This document shows, piece by piece, positions 40,240-48,654 of a stretch of DNA of 64,000 nucleotides. Under the pieces are notes generated by a model that worked only from the letters and a program-made list of their open reading frames with translations, searched no databases and was not told where the DNA came from. Source of the stretch: Ideonella oryzae (lineage in GTDB: Bacteria; Pseudomonadota; Gammaproteobacteria; Burkholderiales; Burkholderiaceae_C); assembly GCF_024055665.1 (NCBI RefSeq), contig NZ_JAMXMC010000004.1:62001-126000 (forward strand), given 5' to 3'. A program made the translations under genes and the position numbers. Positions within the stretch are counted from its first letter, which is position 1, and each line of letters opens with the position of its first letter.

Positions 40240-41514
40240 TCAGATGTCGAACAGCAGGCGGGCCGGGTCTTCCAGCGCTTCCTTCATGGCCACGAGGCCC
40301 AGCACGGCTTCGCGGCCGTCGATGATGCGGTGGTCATAGGACATGGCCAGGTAGTTCATCGGGCGCACCACGATCTGACCGTTCTCCACCACGGCACGGT
40401 CCTTGGTGGCGTGCACGCCCAGGATGGCCGACTGCGGCGGGTTGATGATCGGGGTCGACAGCATGGAGCCGAAGGTGCCGCCGTTGGAGATGGAGAAGGT
40501 ACCGCCGGTCAGCTCTTCCAGACCCAGCTTGCCGTCCTTGGCCTTCTGGCCAAACATGGCGATGGTCTTCTCGATCTCGGCAAAGGTCAGCTGATCGGCG
40601 TTGCGGATGATGGGCACCACCAGACCACGGGGCGAACCCACGGCGATGCCGATGTCGAAGTAGCCGTGGTAGAGGATGTCGTTGCCATCCACCGAGGCGT
40701 TCAGGATCGGGTACTTCTTCAGGGCGTGCACAGCCGCCTTGACGAAGAAGCTCATGAAACCCAGCTTGACGCCGTGTTCCTTCTCGAACTTCTCCTGGAA
40801 CTTCTTGCGCATCTCCATCACCGGGGCCATGTTGACCTCGTTGAAGGTGGTCAGGATGGCGTTGGTGGATTGCGACTGCAGCAGACGCTCGGCGATGCGG
40901 GCGCGCAGGCGCGACATCGGCACGCGCTGCTCCGGACGGTCACCCAGGTTCTGGGCCACGGGCGCGGCCACGGCGGGCAGCGGCTTGGCCACAGATGCCG
41001 CCACCGGCGCGGCGACGGGCGCCGCCACGGCCGGCTTGGCGCCACCGGCCACGGCGGCCAGCACATCACCCTTGGTGACGCGTCCATCCTTGCCGGAGCC
41101 GGCCACGGAACCCGTGGCCAGGCCGTTGTCGGCCATCAGCTTGGCGGCGGCCGGCATGGCTACGTCGGACTTGCTGCCGCCGGTGGCGGCAGGTGCGGCC
41201 ACAGCAGCGGCGGCGGCGGCCGGCGCAACGGCGGCAGCAGCCGGCGCGGGCGCGGCCACGGCACCTGCAGCAGCCTCGGTGTCGATCTTGGCGATCACCT
41301 GGTCGCTGACAACGGTGCCGCCATCGGCGACCACGATCTCGGTGATGACGCCAGCGGAGGGCGCCGGCACTTCGAGCACGACCTTGTCGGTCTCGATCTC
41401 GATCAGGATCTCGTCGATGGCGACGGCCTCACCGGCCTTCTTCTTCCACTGCAGCAGGGTGGCCTCGGCCACGGACTCGGACAGCTGCGGAACCTTGACT
41501 TCTACGATTGCCAT
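40240..41514 (-). CDS. sucB: 2-oxoglutarate dehydrogenase E2 (dihydrolipoyl succinyltransferase)
   Basis: Core of the complex, transferring succinyl to CoA. 424 residues from ATG at 41514: a single lipoyl domain with lipoyl-Lys44 in [10 protein letters not shown], an Ala/Pro-rich linker, the E3-binding domain ([17 protein letters not shown], with [10 protein letters not shown]), a second Ala/Pro linker, and the catalytic domain ending [13 protein letters not shown] with the active His. The upstream frame extension of 15 residues is unsupported. It follows sucA by 74 bases. Confidence 0.96.
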   Translation of the reverse strand: MAIVEVKVPQLSESVAEATLLQWKKKAGEAVAIDEILIEIETDKVVLEVPAPSAGVITEIVVADGGTVVSDQVIAKIDTEAAAGAVAAPAPAAAAVAPAAAAAAVAAPAATGGSKSDVAMPAAAKLMADNGLATGSVAGSGKDGRVTKGDVLAAVAGGAKPAVAAPVAAPVAASVAKPLPAVAAPVAQNLGDRPEQRVPMSRLRARIAERLLQSQSTNAILTTFNEVNMAPVMEMRKKFQEKFEKEHGVKLGFMSFFVKAAVHALKKYPILNASVDGNDILYHGYFDIGIAVGSPRGLVVPIIRNADQLTFAEIEKTIAMFGQKAKDGKLGLEELTGGTFSISNGGTFGSMLSTPIINPPQSAILGVHATKDRAVVENGQIVVRPMNYLAMSYDHRIIDGREAVLGLVAMKEALEDPARLLFDI

Positions 41515-41588
41515 GATGGGGGAATTCTTTGTAGGGTGTGACAAGGCTCCGGCGCACACGCGCCAGAGCCACGGTCAATGCATGGGGT

Positions 41589-44447
41589 TTACTTGGAGAG
41601 CACGAAGCCCTTGAGCTTGCCGAAGGCCTGATCCAGCAACGCCTTCTGCTGCTCTTGGTGCAGGTGGGCATAGCCGACGGCCGGCGACGCCGAGGCAGGA
41701 CGGCCGGCATAGCCCAGCTTCTGACCCTCGAGCATGTTCTCGTGGATCTGGTGCTGCACGAAGAACCAGGCGCCCTGGTTCTGCGGCTCGTCCTGGCACC
41801 ACACGATGTCCGTCGCGTTCGGGTACTTCTTGACCTCGGCGGCGAAAGCCTTGTGCGGGAAGGGGTAGAGCTGCTCGACACGGAGGATGGCCACGTCGTG
41901 CGACTTCTTCTCCTCGCGCTTCTTGACCAGGTCGTAGTAGACCTTGCCCGAGCAGGCGATCACGCGCTTGACCTTGGTCGCATCGATCTCGGCATTGCGC
42001 TCGCTGATCACCGTGTGGAACTCGCCCTTGGTGAACTCCGACAGCGGCGAGGTCGCGTCCTTGTTCCGCAGCAGCGACTTCGGGGTCATGATGACCAGCG
42101 GCTTGCGGAACTGGCGGACCATCTGCCGGCGCAGCAGATGGAAGATCTGGCTGGCCGTGGTCGGCTGCACCACCTGCATGTTGTTGTCGGCGGCCAGCTG
42201 CATGAAGCGCTCCAGGCGGGCCGAGCTGTGCTCGGGGCCCTGGCCTTCATAGCCGTGCGGCAGCATCAGGGTCAGACCGTTCGCACGGCCCCACTTCACT
42301 TCGCCGGAGGCGATGAACTGGTCGATCACCACCTGGGCACCGTTGACGAAGTCGCCGAACTGGCCCTCCCAGATCGTCAGCGTGTTGGGGTCGGAGCCGG
42401 CATAGCCGTACTCAAAGCCCAGCACCGCCTCTTCGGACAGGATGGAGTCGATGACGACGAACGGTGCCTGGCCTTCGGCGATGTGCTGCAGCGGGATGTA
42501 GATGCCTTCGTCGAACCTGTCGCGGTTCTGGTCATGCAGCACGGCATGGCGGTGCACGAAGGTGCCTCGGCCTGAGTCTTCACCGGACAGGCGCACCGGG
42601 TAGCCCGAAGCCACCAGCGAGGCATAGGCCAGGTGTTCGCCCATGCCCCAGTCGATGTTGACGTCACCGCGGCCCATGGCGGCACGGTCGGCCACCACCT
42701 TCTCGACCAGCGGGTGCAGCTTGAAGTTCGCCGGAATGGTGGTGATCTTCTCGGCCAGACGCTTGATCTCGGCCAGCGGCAGCGCGGTGTCAGCGGCGTC
42801 CGTCCACTTCTTGCCCAGGAAGGGCGACCAGTCGACCGCGTACTTGCTCTTGAAGTTGGTCAGCACCGGATCAACGGTGTGCTTGCCGGCGTCCATCGCC
42901 GCACGGAAGGCCTTGACCATCTCGTCCGGACCACCAGCCGCCAGCACGCCCTGGGCCACCAGCTTGTCGCCGTAGAGCTTGCGGGTGCCCGGGTGCTGGG
43001 CGATCTTCTTGTACATCAGCGGCTGGGTCAGCGCGGGCGTGTCCTGCTCGTTGTGGCCCAGCTTGCGGAAGCAGATGATGTCGACGACGACATCCTTCTT
43101 GAACTGCTGGCGGTAGTCCATGGCCAGCTGGGTGCACCACACCACGGCATCGGGATCATCCCCGTTCACGTGCAGCACCGGCGCCTCGATCATCTTGACG
43201 ACGTCGGAGCAGTACAGGGTCGAGCGGGTGTCGCGCGGATCGGAAGTGGTGAAGCCGATCTGGTTGTTGATGACGATGTGAACGGTGCCACCGGTGTAGT
43301 AGCCGCGGGTCTGGGCCAGCGCCAGCGTTTCCATCACCACGCCCTGGCCGGCAAAGGCCGCGTCGCCGTGCACCAGCACCGGCAGCACCTGGCTGCCTTC
43401 CTTGTCGCCGCGGCGGTCCATGCGGGCCTTCACGGAACCTTCCACCACCGGATTCACGATTTCCAAGTGGGAAGGATTGAAGGACAGGCTCAGGTGGACC
43501 GGACCACCAATGGTGGTCACATCGCTGGAGAAGCCCTGGTGGTACTTCACGTCACCCGCGGGCAGGTCCTCCGGCGCGGTGTGCTCGAACTCGGCGAACA
43601 GGTCCTTGGGCATCTTGCCCAGCGTGTTGACCAGCACATTCAGGCGACCGCGGTGGGCCATGCCGATCACGATTTCCTGCACGCCCTTCTCGCCGGCATG
43701 CTGGATCAGCTCGTCCATCGAGGCGATGAAGCTCTCGCCACCTTCCAGCGAGAAGCGCTTCTGGCCGACGTACTTGGTGTGCAGGTAGCGCTCCAGACCT
43801 TCGGCCGCGGTCAGGCGGTCGAGAATGTGCTTGCGCTTCTCGGACGGGAAGCTGGGCTTGGAGCGGGCGCTTTCCAGGCGCTCCTGCCACCAGCGCTTCT
43901 CGGTCGGGTCGGTGCAGTGCATGAACTCGGCACCGACGGTGCCGCAGTAGGTTTCACGCAGGGCCTGCATGATCTCGCGCAGCGTCATGTGCTCGGCGCG
44001 CGAGAAATAGGTGTTCGCGGCACTGAACGGGATGTCCATGTCGGACTCGCTCAGGTCGTAGAACGCCGGCTCCAGTTCGGGAATCTTGGGACGCTCGGTG
44101 CGCTTGAGCGGATCCAGATCGGCCCAGCGGGAGCCCAGGAAGCGGTAGGCGGCGATCAGCGACTGGACGTGGACCTGCTTGCGGGCCACGGCGAGGTCGG
44201 TGGAGCTGGCCTTGACCGTGAAGGCGTTCGACTTCGCGCGTTGGGCGAAGGATTCGATCACGGGAGCGTGGGGCACGTCGCGGCTGGCGGTGCCGTCGAC
44301 TGCAGGAACGTTCTGCAGCGCGTCGAAATACTCGCGCCAGTTGTCGGGCACGGAGCCCGGGTTGTCGAGGTAGGCCTCGTACATCTCTTCGACGTACGGC
44401 GCGTTCCCCCCGAACAGGTACGAGTTCGACCTGTATTGCTGCATCAT
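41589..44447 (-). CDS. sucA: 2-oxoglutarate dehydrogenase E1 component
   Basis: Thiamine-diphosphate decarboxylase of the TCA cycle. 952 residues from MMQQYRSNSYLFGGNAPYVE, the typical Burkholderiales start; the two adjacent ATGs (44447 and 44444) are both possible, and a further 35-residue extension is not. An N-terminal E2-binding region is followed by GMAHRGRLNVLVN, the ThDP fold with VHGDAAFAGQG and QIGFTTSDPRDTRST, and the transketolase-like pyrimidine domain (EEAVLGFEYGYA). First gene of the operon, behind a structured leader. Confidence 0.97.
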   Translation of the reverse strand: MMQQYRSNSYLFGGNAPYVEEMYEAYLDNPGSVPDNWREYFDALQNVPAVDGTASRDVPHAPVIESFAQRAKSNAFTVKASSTDLAVARKQVHVQSLIAAYRFLGSRWADLDPLKRTERPKIPELEPAFYDLSESDMDIPFSAANTYFSRAEHMTLREIMQALRETYCGTVGAEFMHCTDPTEKRWWQERLESARSKPSFPSEKRKHILDRLTAAEGLERYLHTKYVGQKRFSLEGGESFIASMDELIQHAGEKGVQEIVIGMAHRGRLNVLVNTLGKMPKDLFAEFEHTAPEDLPAGDVKYHQGFSSDVTTIGGPVHLSLSFNPSHLEIVNPVVEGSVKARMDRRGDKEGSQVLPVLVHGDAAFAGQGVVMETLALAQTRGYYTGGTVHIVINNQIGFTTSDPRDTRSTLYCSDVVKMIEAPVLHVNGDDPDAVVWCTQLAMDYRQQFKKDVVVDIICFRKLGHNEQDTPALTQPLMYKKIAQHPGTRKLYGDKLVAQGVLAAGGPDEMVKAFRAAMDAGKHTVDPVLTNFKSKYAVDWSPFLGKKWTDAADTALPLAEIKRLAEKITTIPANFKLHPLVEKVVADRAAMGRGDVNIDWGMGEHLAYASLVASGYPVRLSGEDSGRGTFVHRHAVLHDQNRDRFDEGIYIPLQHIAEGQAPFVVIDSILSEEAVLGFEYGYAGSDPNTLTIWEGQFGDFVNGAQVVIDQFIASGEVKWGRANGLTLMLPHGYEGQGPEHSSARLERFMQLAADNNMQVVQPTTASQIFHLLRRQMVRQFRKPLVIMTPKSLLRNKDATSPLSEFTKGEFHTVISERNAEIDATKVKRVIACSGKVYYDLVKKREEKKSHDVAILRVEQLYPFPHKAFAAEVKKYPNATDIVWCQDEPQNQGAWFFVQHQIHENMLEGQKLGYAGRPASASPAVGYAHLHQEQQKALLDQAFGKLKGFVLSK

Positions 44448-44453
44448 TTCTCG

Positions 44454-44608
44454 CTCACCTTCCGCCCTGGTTTCCAGAGCTCCGATGGGTTGATCAACCT
44501 TCCGCGGCCCGGCTTGACCGTTTGGCGGATTGCGATCCGCCTTGCTGCCCAATGGGTAGGATCAGCAAGGGGACACAGAAGGACCTGAATTGTCAGGGTG
44601 AGACTGTA
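44454..44608 (-). promoter_or_regulatory. Structured sucA leader, candidate sucA RNA motif
   Basis: A TACAGT -10-like element (44603-44608, minus strand) is followed by ~155 bases with distinct hairpins: CCTTGCTG / CAGCAAGG (44540-44570), GGCGGAT / ATCCGCC with a CGCA loop (44524-44541), the palindrome GGTTGATCAACC (44491-44502) and CTGG / CCAG (44470-44480). The first two stems share bases 44540-44541, so they compete at the edge. A cis-regulatory sucA RNA motif upstream of sucA is known from Burkholderiales; I have not matched the consensus base by base. Confidence 0.55.
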
Positions 44609-44705
44609 GCACCGTTGGCTTTGCCCACCGGCCCAGTAACTACCCTGCACAGCACTGGGTCATCGGAGATTCGGGGTCGAACTTGAGTGGCAAAGTCCCG
44701 CAACG

Positions 44706-45056
44706 ATGCTCGGTCACACCCCTTCACGCACCATCTGGCTCCATCCCCATGCGCCCGCCAAGCCGGCGCTGGGCACGACCTGCAATGGCTGCGGCGTGTG
44801 CTGCGCATTGGATCCCTGCCCCGCGGGGGCAATGCTCAGCCGTCGGTTTCGCGGAGCCTGCACCGCGCTGCGGTGGAGCGACAAGGACCAGTGCTACCGC
44901 TGCGGCTTGCTCAGCGCACCGGACGAGGTGCTGGCCCGCTGGCCTGGGCCCTTGCGCAGATGGATCAGCCGCCACGCCGCACGCTGGATCGCCAGCGGTC
45001 AGGGCTGCGATGCCGACTGGACGCCGGAAGACCCTGCCTCCCCGCCTGCGCCATGA
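44706..45056 (+). CDS. Small Cys-rich protein, possible metal or Fe-S binding
   Basis: 116 residues with a dense N-terminal Cys set: TCNGCGVCCALDPCP supplies C26, C29, C32, C33 and C38, then C52, and YRCGLL with C63 and C66. Spacing CX2CX2CC resembles ferredoxin-like or YkgJ-type zinc/iron clusters. The rest is Trp- and Arg-rich (WPGPLRRWISRHAARW). I do not recognise a named family. It lies alone on the plus strand between divergent sucA and convergent etfA; its stop abuts the etfA terminator. Confidence 0.65.
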   Translation: MLGHTPSRTIWLHPHAPAKPALGTTCNGCGVCCALDPCPAGAMLSRRFRGACTALRWSDKDQCYRCGLLSAPDEVLARWPGPLRRWISRHAARWIASGQGCDADWTPEDPASPPAP

Positions 45057-45078
45057 AAAAGGGCGCCCGAAGGCGCCC
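45056..45078 (-). terminator. Intrinsic terminator after etfBA
   Basis: Minus-strand stem GGGCGCC / GGCGCCC with a TTCG tetraloop followed by TTTTT, 28 bases after the etfA stop. The T tract begins at the stop codon of the converging Cys-rich gene. Confidence 0.9.
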
Positions 45079-45105
45079 CTGGCAGCACACGCAGTCACTT
45101 CGGCC

Positions 45106-46035
45106 TCACAGGGCCTTGATCAGCTCCGGCACGGCCGTGAACAAATCGGCCTCCAGGCCGTAGTCGGCCACCGAGAAGATCGGCGCTTCGGGGTCCTTGT
45201 TGATCGCCACGATCACCTTGGAGTCCTTCATGCCGGCCAGATGCTGGATGGCGCCGGAGATACCGCAGGCCACGTACAGCTGCGGCGCGACGATCTTGCC
45301 AGTCTGACCCACCTGCCAGTCGTTGGGCGCGTAGCCGGCGTCCACCGCGGCGCGGCTGGCACCCAGCGCGGCGCCCAGCTTGTCGGCCAGGGGCGTCAGC
45401 ACCTCGTTGAACTTCTCGCTGCTGCCCAGCGCCCGACCACCGGAAACGATGATCTTGGCGGCGGTCAGTTCAGGACGATCGCTCTTGGTGACTTCACGGC
45501 CAACGAAGCCGCTCTTGGCGTTGGCGGCCACGGCAGCGACGCTCTCCACGGCGGCAGCGCCACCGGTGGCGGCCGCGTCGAAGGCGGTGCCGCGCACGGT
45601 GATGACCTTGACCGCGTCGGCGCTCTGCACCGTGGCGATGGCGTTGCCGGCGTAGATGGGACGCTCGAAGGTGTCGGCGCTCACCACCTTGGTGATGTCG
45701 GTGATCTGTGCCACGTCGAGCTTGGCGGCGACGCGGGGCGCCACATTCTTGCCACTGGCGGTGGCCGGGAACAGGATGTGGCTGTAGCCCGAGGCAATGG
45801 CCAGCACCTGGGCGGCCAGGTTCTCGGCCAGGCCTTCGCCCAGGCCCGCGCCATCGGCGTGCAGCACCTTGGCCACGCCAGCGATCTGGGCGGCGGCCTG
45901 TGCAGCGGCGCCAGCGTTCTGACCGGCCACCAGCACATGCACCTCGGCGCCCAGTTGGGTCGCGGCAGTGACGGTGTTCAGGGTCGCGCCCTTGATCGAC
46001 GCGTTGTCGTGTTCAGCAATGACGAGGATGGCCAT
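45106..46035 (-). CDS. etfA: Electron transfer flavoprotein alpha subunit
   Basis: FAD-binding subunit that accepts electrons from acyl-CoA and related dehydrogenases and passes them to ETF-ubiquinone oxidoreductase. 309 residues, starting [20 protein letters not shown]. The C-terminal FAD domain has [34 protein letters not shown] and [18 protein letters not shown]. It follows etfB by 2 bases. Confidence 0.97.
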   Translation of the reverse strand: MAILVIAEHDNASIKGATLNTVTAATQLGAEVHVLVAGQNAGAAAQAAAQIAGVAKVLHADGAGLGEGLAENLAAQVLAIASGYSHILFPATASGKNVAPRVAAKLDVAQITDITKVVSADTFERPIYAGNAIATVQSADAVKVITVRGTAFDAAATGGAAAVESVAAVAANAKSGFVGREVTKSDRPELTAAKIIVSGGRALGSSEKFNEVLTPLADKLGAALGASRAAVDAGYAPNDWQVGQTGKIVAPQLYVACGISGAIQHLAGMKDSKVIVAINKDPEAPIFSVADYGLEADLFTAVPELIKAL

Positions 46036-46037
46036 GT

Positions 46038-46787
46038 TCAGATCACCTTGGCTTCAGTCTTGAGCTTGGCCACCAGGGTGGCGACATCCGGCACCTTGAT
46101 GCCCGCGCTGCGCTTGGCCGGCTCGGCCACGCTCAGCGTCTTGATGCGCGGGGCCACATCCACGCCGAGGTCGGCCGGCTTGACGGTCTCCAGCGGCTTC
46201 TTCTTCGCCTTCATGATGTTGGGCAGCGTGACATAACGCGGCTCGTTCAGGCGCAGGTCGGTGGTGACCACGGCCGGCAGGCTCAGCTTGAGAGTCTCCA
46301 GGCCGCCATCCACCTCGCGGGTGACGGTGGCAGTCCCGTCGGCGACTTCGACCTTCGAAGCGAAGGTGGCTTGCGGCAGGTCGGCCAGCGCGGCCAGCAT
46401 CTGGCCGGTCTGGTTGCAGTCGTCGTCAATGGCCTGCTTGCCCAGGATGACCAGGGCCGGCTGCTCCTTGTCGACCAGGGCCTTGAGCACCTTGGCCACA
46501 GCCAGCGGCTGCAGTTCGGCATCGGTCTCGACCAAGATGCCACGATCGGCGCCGATGGCCATGGCCGTGCGCAGGGTTTCCTGGCACTGCGCCACGCCGC
46601 AGGACACGGCCACCACCTCGGTGACCACGCCCTTTTCCTTCAGGCGCACCGCCTCTTCGACGGCGATCTCGTCAAAGGGGTTCATGCTCATCTTCACGTT
46701 GGCCAGATCCACCCCCGTGCCGTCGGACTTCACGCGTACCTTCACGTTGTAGTCGACGACGCGCTTGACGGCTACCAGTACCTTCAT
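46038..46787 (-). CDS. etfB: Electron transfer flavoprotein beta subunit
   Basis: AMP-binding partner of EtfA. 249 residues with [57 protein letters not shown] and the recognition-loop region [20 protein letters not shown]. First gene of the etfBA operon. Its upstream region holds a good promoter and a palindromic operator, indicating regulated fatty-acid or amino-acid catabolism. Confidence 0.97.
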   Translation of the reverse strand: MKVLVAVKRVVDYNVKVRVKSDGTGVDLANVKMSMNPFDEIAVEEAVRLKEKGVVTEVVAVSCGVAQCQETLRTAMAIGADRGILVETDAELQPLAVAKVLKALVDKEQPALVILGKQAIDDDCNQTGQMLAALADLPQATFASKVEVADGTATVTREVDGGLETLKLSLPAVVTTDLRLNEPRYVTLPNIMKAKKKPLETVKPADLGVDVAPRIKTLSVAEPAKRSAGIKVPDVATLVAKLKTEAKVI

Positions 46788-46820
46788 TTCGCGTTGCTCC
46801 TGTCGGATCGTTTGAGTGAT

Positions 46821-46842
46821 TTGACGTTTACGTAAACTGTCA
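46821..46842 (-). promoter_or_regulatory. Palindromic operator at etfB transcription start
   Basis: The perfect 12-base palindrome GTTTACGTAAAC (46826-46837) is flanked by TGAC and GTCA, placing a ~21-base dyad right after the -10. Position implies repression. The TTTACGTAAA core resembles sites of regulators of fatty-acid and branched-chain catabolism (LiuR- or FadR-like); the protein is not known from this window. Confidence 0.65.
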
Positions 46843-46844
46843 GG

Positions 46845-46873
46845 ATTCTAGGACCTGCCCCGAGATGCGCCAA
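46845..46873 (-). promoter_or_regulatory. Sigma-70 promoter of etfBA
   Basis: On the minus strand TTGGCG (46868-46873) and TAGAAT (46845-46850) are separated by exactly 17 bases; 4/6 and 5/6 matches to consensus. The start site would fall within the palindromic operator, ~50 bases before the etfB ATG. Confidence 0.75.
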
Positions 46874-47016
46874 GAGGTGCACGCGGGATACTGTCCCACC
46901 AGCGATCCACAAAATCGCACGGTCGTTCTATTTTATGCTGCCACGGTGGCGCTGCGGCTCACGTATGCTTGGGGAGAACCCTAGGTCGAGCCCATCACCG
47001 ACCCCGCTCTCGCACC

Positions 47017-47829
47017 ATGCCCGATCCTCTTTCCCCCGTCCCGCCCATCGGCATTTTCGATTCTGGCGTGGGCGGCCTGTCCGTGCTGCGCGCGTTGCGC
47101 CGCCGTCGCAGCGACATCCCACTGCTCTATGTGGCCGACTCCGGCCACGCTCCGTATGGCGATCGCGATCCGGCCCACGCGCTGCAGCGCTCCATTCGGG
47201 TCACGGAACATCTGATGGCTCAGGGCGCCCGCCTGATCATCGTGGCCTGCAACACCGCCACGGCGCGAGCGATCGACACCCTTCGCCAGCGCTACCCTGA
47301 CATCACCTGGGTGGGCGTGGAGCCCGGCGTGAAACCTGCCGTGCGTCACAGCAACAATGGCCGTATCGGGGTGCTGGCCACGCCGTCCACGCTGAGCAGC
47401 CCACGCTTTGATTCGCTGATCGACCGTTTCGCCCAGGGCTGCGAAGTCATTCGGGTGCCCTGCAAGGGCCTGGCGGCCGCCATCGAGACCGGCGGCCCAT
47501 CCGACCCGGCCCTGGATCCGCTGCTGGACCGCTATTGCGCGCCGGTGGTCCACGCGGGCGCGGACACCGTCGTGCTGGGTTGCACGCACTATCCCTTTGT
47601 GGCGGAGCGCATCGCGGCACGGCTGGGGCCGCAGGTCCAGTTGCTGGACACGGCCGACGCCGTCGCAGCACACGCCTTGCACCTCTGGCCCCACTGCAGC
47701 GGCCAACGGCTCCCGCGCGAAACCATCGCCCCTGTCCGGCTCGAAACAACGGGCGACGCGACCGTACTCGCGCGCCTGGCCCACGAGGGCCTGGGGCTGA
47801 ATGTACCCGTCCACACCATTGATCTTTGA
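47017..47829 (+). CDS. murI: Glutamate racemase
   Basis: Makes D-glutamate for peptidoglycan. 270 residues from ATG at 47017: IGIFDSGVGGLSVLRAL, YVADSGHAPYGDR, catalytic C78 in VACNTATA and C189 in LGCTHYPF. A TTG 16 codons upstream is in frame but the extra residues are Arg/His-rich. It is divergent from etfB, with 229 bases between starts. Confidence 0.96.
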   Translation: MPDPLSPVPPIGIFDSGVGGLSVLRALRRRRSDIPLLYVADSGHAPYGDRDPAHALQRSIRVTEHLMAQGARLIIVACNTATARAIDTLRQRYPDITWVGVEPGVKPAVRHSNNGRIGVLATPSTLSSPRFDSLIDRFAQGCEVIRVPCKGLAAAIETGGPSDPALDPLLDRYCAPVVHAGADTVVLGCTHYPFVAERIAARLGPQVQLLDTADAVAAHALHLWPHCSGQRLPRETIAPVRLETTGDATVLARLAHEGLGLNVPVHTIDL

Positions 47830-47852
47830 ACAAGCCCCTGGGTGGCGCGCCG

Positions 47853-47941
47853 TGGTGCCCGGAACCGGGTTCGAACCGGTACGCCCTGTGAGGGGCGGCG
47901 GATTTTAAGTCCGCTGCGTCTGCCTGTTCCGCCATCCGGGC
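47853..47941 (-). tRNA. tRNA-Leu (anticodon TAA)
   Basis: 89-base class II tRNA with encoded CCA. The acceptor GCCCGGA pairs with the 3' arm, stem GCGGA/TCCGC encloses loop CTTAAAA giving anticodon TAA, a long variable arm follows, and the T arm is GGTTCGAACCC. Last gene of the minus-strand tRNA cluster, beyond a terminator. Confidence 0.97.
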
Positions 47942-47992
47942 TCGGGGCGGGATTATCGCGGCCGGTCAGGCCACTGCTGCGCCGAGGCAATA

Positions 47993-48022
47993 AAAAAGGG
48001 AAGCCGAGTGGCTTCCCTTTTT
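47993..48022. terminator. Bidirectional terminator inside tRNA cluster
   Basis: Stem GGGAAGCC / GGCTTCCC (47998-48017) with a 4-base loop, flanked by A6 on the left and T5 on the right, so it can terminate in both directions. On the minus strand it separates tRNA-Gly from tRNA-Leu(TAA). Confidence 0.85.
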
Positions 48023-48030
48023 GGAGAGAC

Positions 48031-48106
48031 TGGAGCGGGAAACGAGGCTCGAACTCGCGACCTCAACCTTGGCAAGGTTGCGCTCTACCAACTGAGCTAT
48101 TCCCGC
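48031..48106 (-). tRNA. tRNA-Gly (anticodon GCC), copy 1
   Basis: 76 bases with encoded CCA; acceptor GCGGGAA pairs with TTCCCGC, anticodon stem CAACC/GGTTG with loop TTGCCAA gives GCC, T loop GTTCGAG. Sequence matches the other two copies. Confidence 0.97.
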
Positions 48107-48168
48107 TTGGGATCACCAAGCCGTGAGGCTTGGCGCCGGCCCCGCACGAAGCGTGACCGTTTGGTGTC

Positions 48169-48244
48169 TGGAGCGGGAAACGAGGCTCGAACTCGCGACC
48201 TCAACCTTGGCAAGGTTGCGCTCTACCAACTGAGCTATTCCCGC
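48169..48244 (-). tRNA. tRNA-Gly (anticodon GCC), copy 2
   Basis: Same 76-base gene as copy 1, located 62 bases from it and 16 bases from tRNA-Cys; no terminator hairpin is attached. Confidence 0.97.
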
Positions 48245-48260
48245 GTTGCGTCTTCAATCT

Positions 48261-48334
48261 TGGAGGCGCGATCCAGAGTCGAACTGGACTAGACGGATTT
48301 GCAATCCGTTGCATAACCGCTTTGCTATCGCGCC
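48261..48334 (-). tRNA. tRNA-Cys (anticodon GCA)
   Basis: 74 bases with CCA; acceptor GGCGCGA / TCGCGCC, anticodon stem ACGGA/TCCGT with loop TTGCAAA giving GCA. It lies between tRNA-Gly copies 2 and 3. Confidence 0.97.
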
Positions 48335-48374
48335 TTCGAAACCGAAGGCTGTGTCACGCCAGCTGCCACCCGAT

Positions 48375-48400
48375 GAAAAAGGGAAGCCGGGGCTTCCCTT
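48375..48400 (-). terminator. Second copy of the tRNA-cluster terminator
   Basis: Minus-strand stem GGGAAGCC / GGCTTCCC with a 2-base spacer, followed by TTTTTC, between tRNA-Gly copy 3 and tRNA-Cys. It would cut the cluster after the first tRNA unless read through or unless processing comes first. Confidence 0.75.
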
Positions 48401-48407
48401 CGGAATC

Positions 48408-48483
48408 TGGAGCGGGAAACGAGGCTCGAACTCGCGACCTCAACCTTGGCAAGGTTGCGCTCTACCAACTGAGCTATTCCCGC
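48408..48483 (-). tRNA. tRNA-Gly (anticodon GCC), copy 3
   Basis: Same 76-base gene as the other copies. It is the promoter-proximal gene of the cluster, about 100 bases after a TATAAT element, and is directly followed by a terminator. Confidence 0.97.
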
Positions 48484-48584
48484 ATGGCTCCTGACGGAAC
48501 ACGTTTCCTGAACTGTGTTTGGTGACACCGACACGGCAGTTTCTGATTTCTCAGACATTCCCGCGTCGCATCAGGAAAGCACGC

Positions 48585-48614
48585 ATTATAGGCACGCTTT
48601 TAAGGTCTCGGCAA
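48585..48614 (-). promoter_or_regulatory. Sigma-70 promoter of tRNA cluster
   Basis: Perfect TATAAT (48585-48590) with TTGCCG (48609-48614) 18 bases upstream on the minus strand. Bases after the -10 (GCGTGC) are GC-rich, like a stringent discriminator. It lies 40 bases after the lon stop. Confidence 0.85.
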
Positions 48615-48654
48615 GCCCTCTGTCAAAAGCAGATGGGCCTGCCGTGGCCGTCAC

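Larger units (their letters stand above)
47993..48483 (-). repeat. Duplicated terminator + tRNA-Gly units
   Basis: The segment with hairpin GGGAAGCC-GGCTTCCC followed (plus-strand order) by a tRNA-Gly copy occurs at 47998-48106 and again at 48383-48483. The middle tRNA-Gly (48169-48244) lacks the hairpin. The three tRNA-Gly bodies look identical over 76 bases. This pattern indicates tandem duplication with the terminator carried along. Confidence 0.75.

Noticed and set aside
38863-41541. Long plus-strand frame (892 codons), with similar ones at 50-2632, 27041-29371, 42633-44588, 44683-46236 and 48658-51078
   Set aside because: All mirror lpdA/sucB, rseP/dxr, pilF/rlmN, sucA, etfBA and lon in antisense and have His/Leu/Gly-biased composition; treated as codon-bias shadows.
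44706-45056. Reading the Cys-rich gene in the longer plus-strand frame 44683-46236
   Set aside because: That frame differs from the Cys-rich one, runs antisense to etfA and etfB and lacks any conserved motif.
48008-48525. Plus-strand frames repeating GNEARTRDLNLGKVALYQ
   Set aside because: This is the translation of the antisense strand of tRNA-Gly genes, a well-known annotation artefact.
48325-48558. 77-codon minus-strand frame
   Set aside because: It is a read-through of tRNA-Gly copy 3 and its leader.
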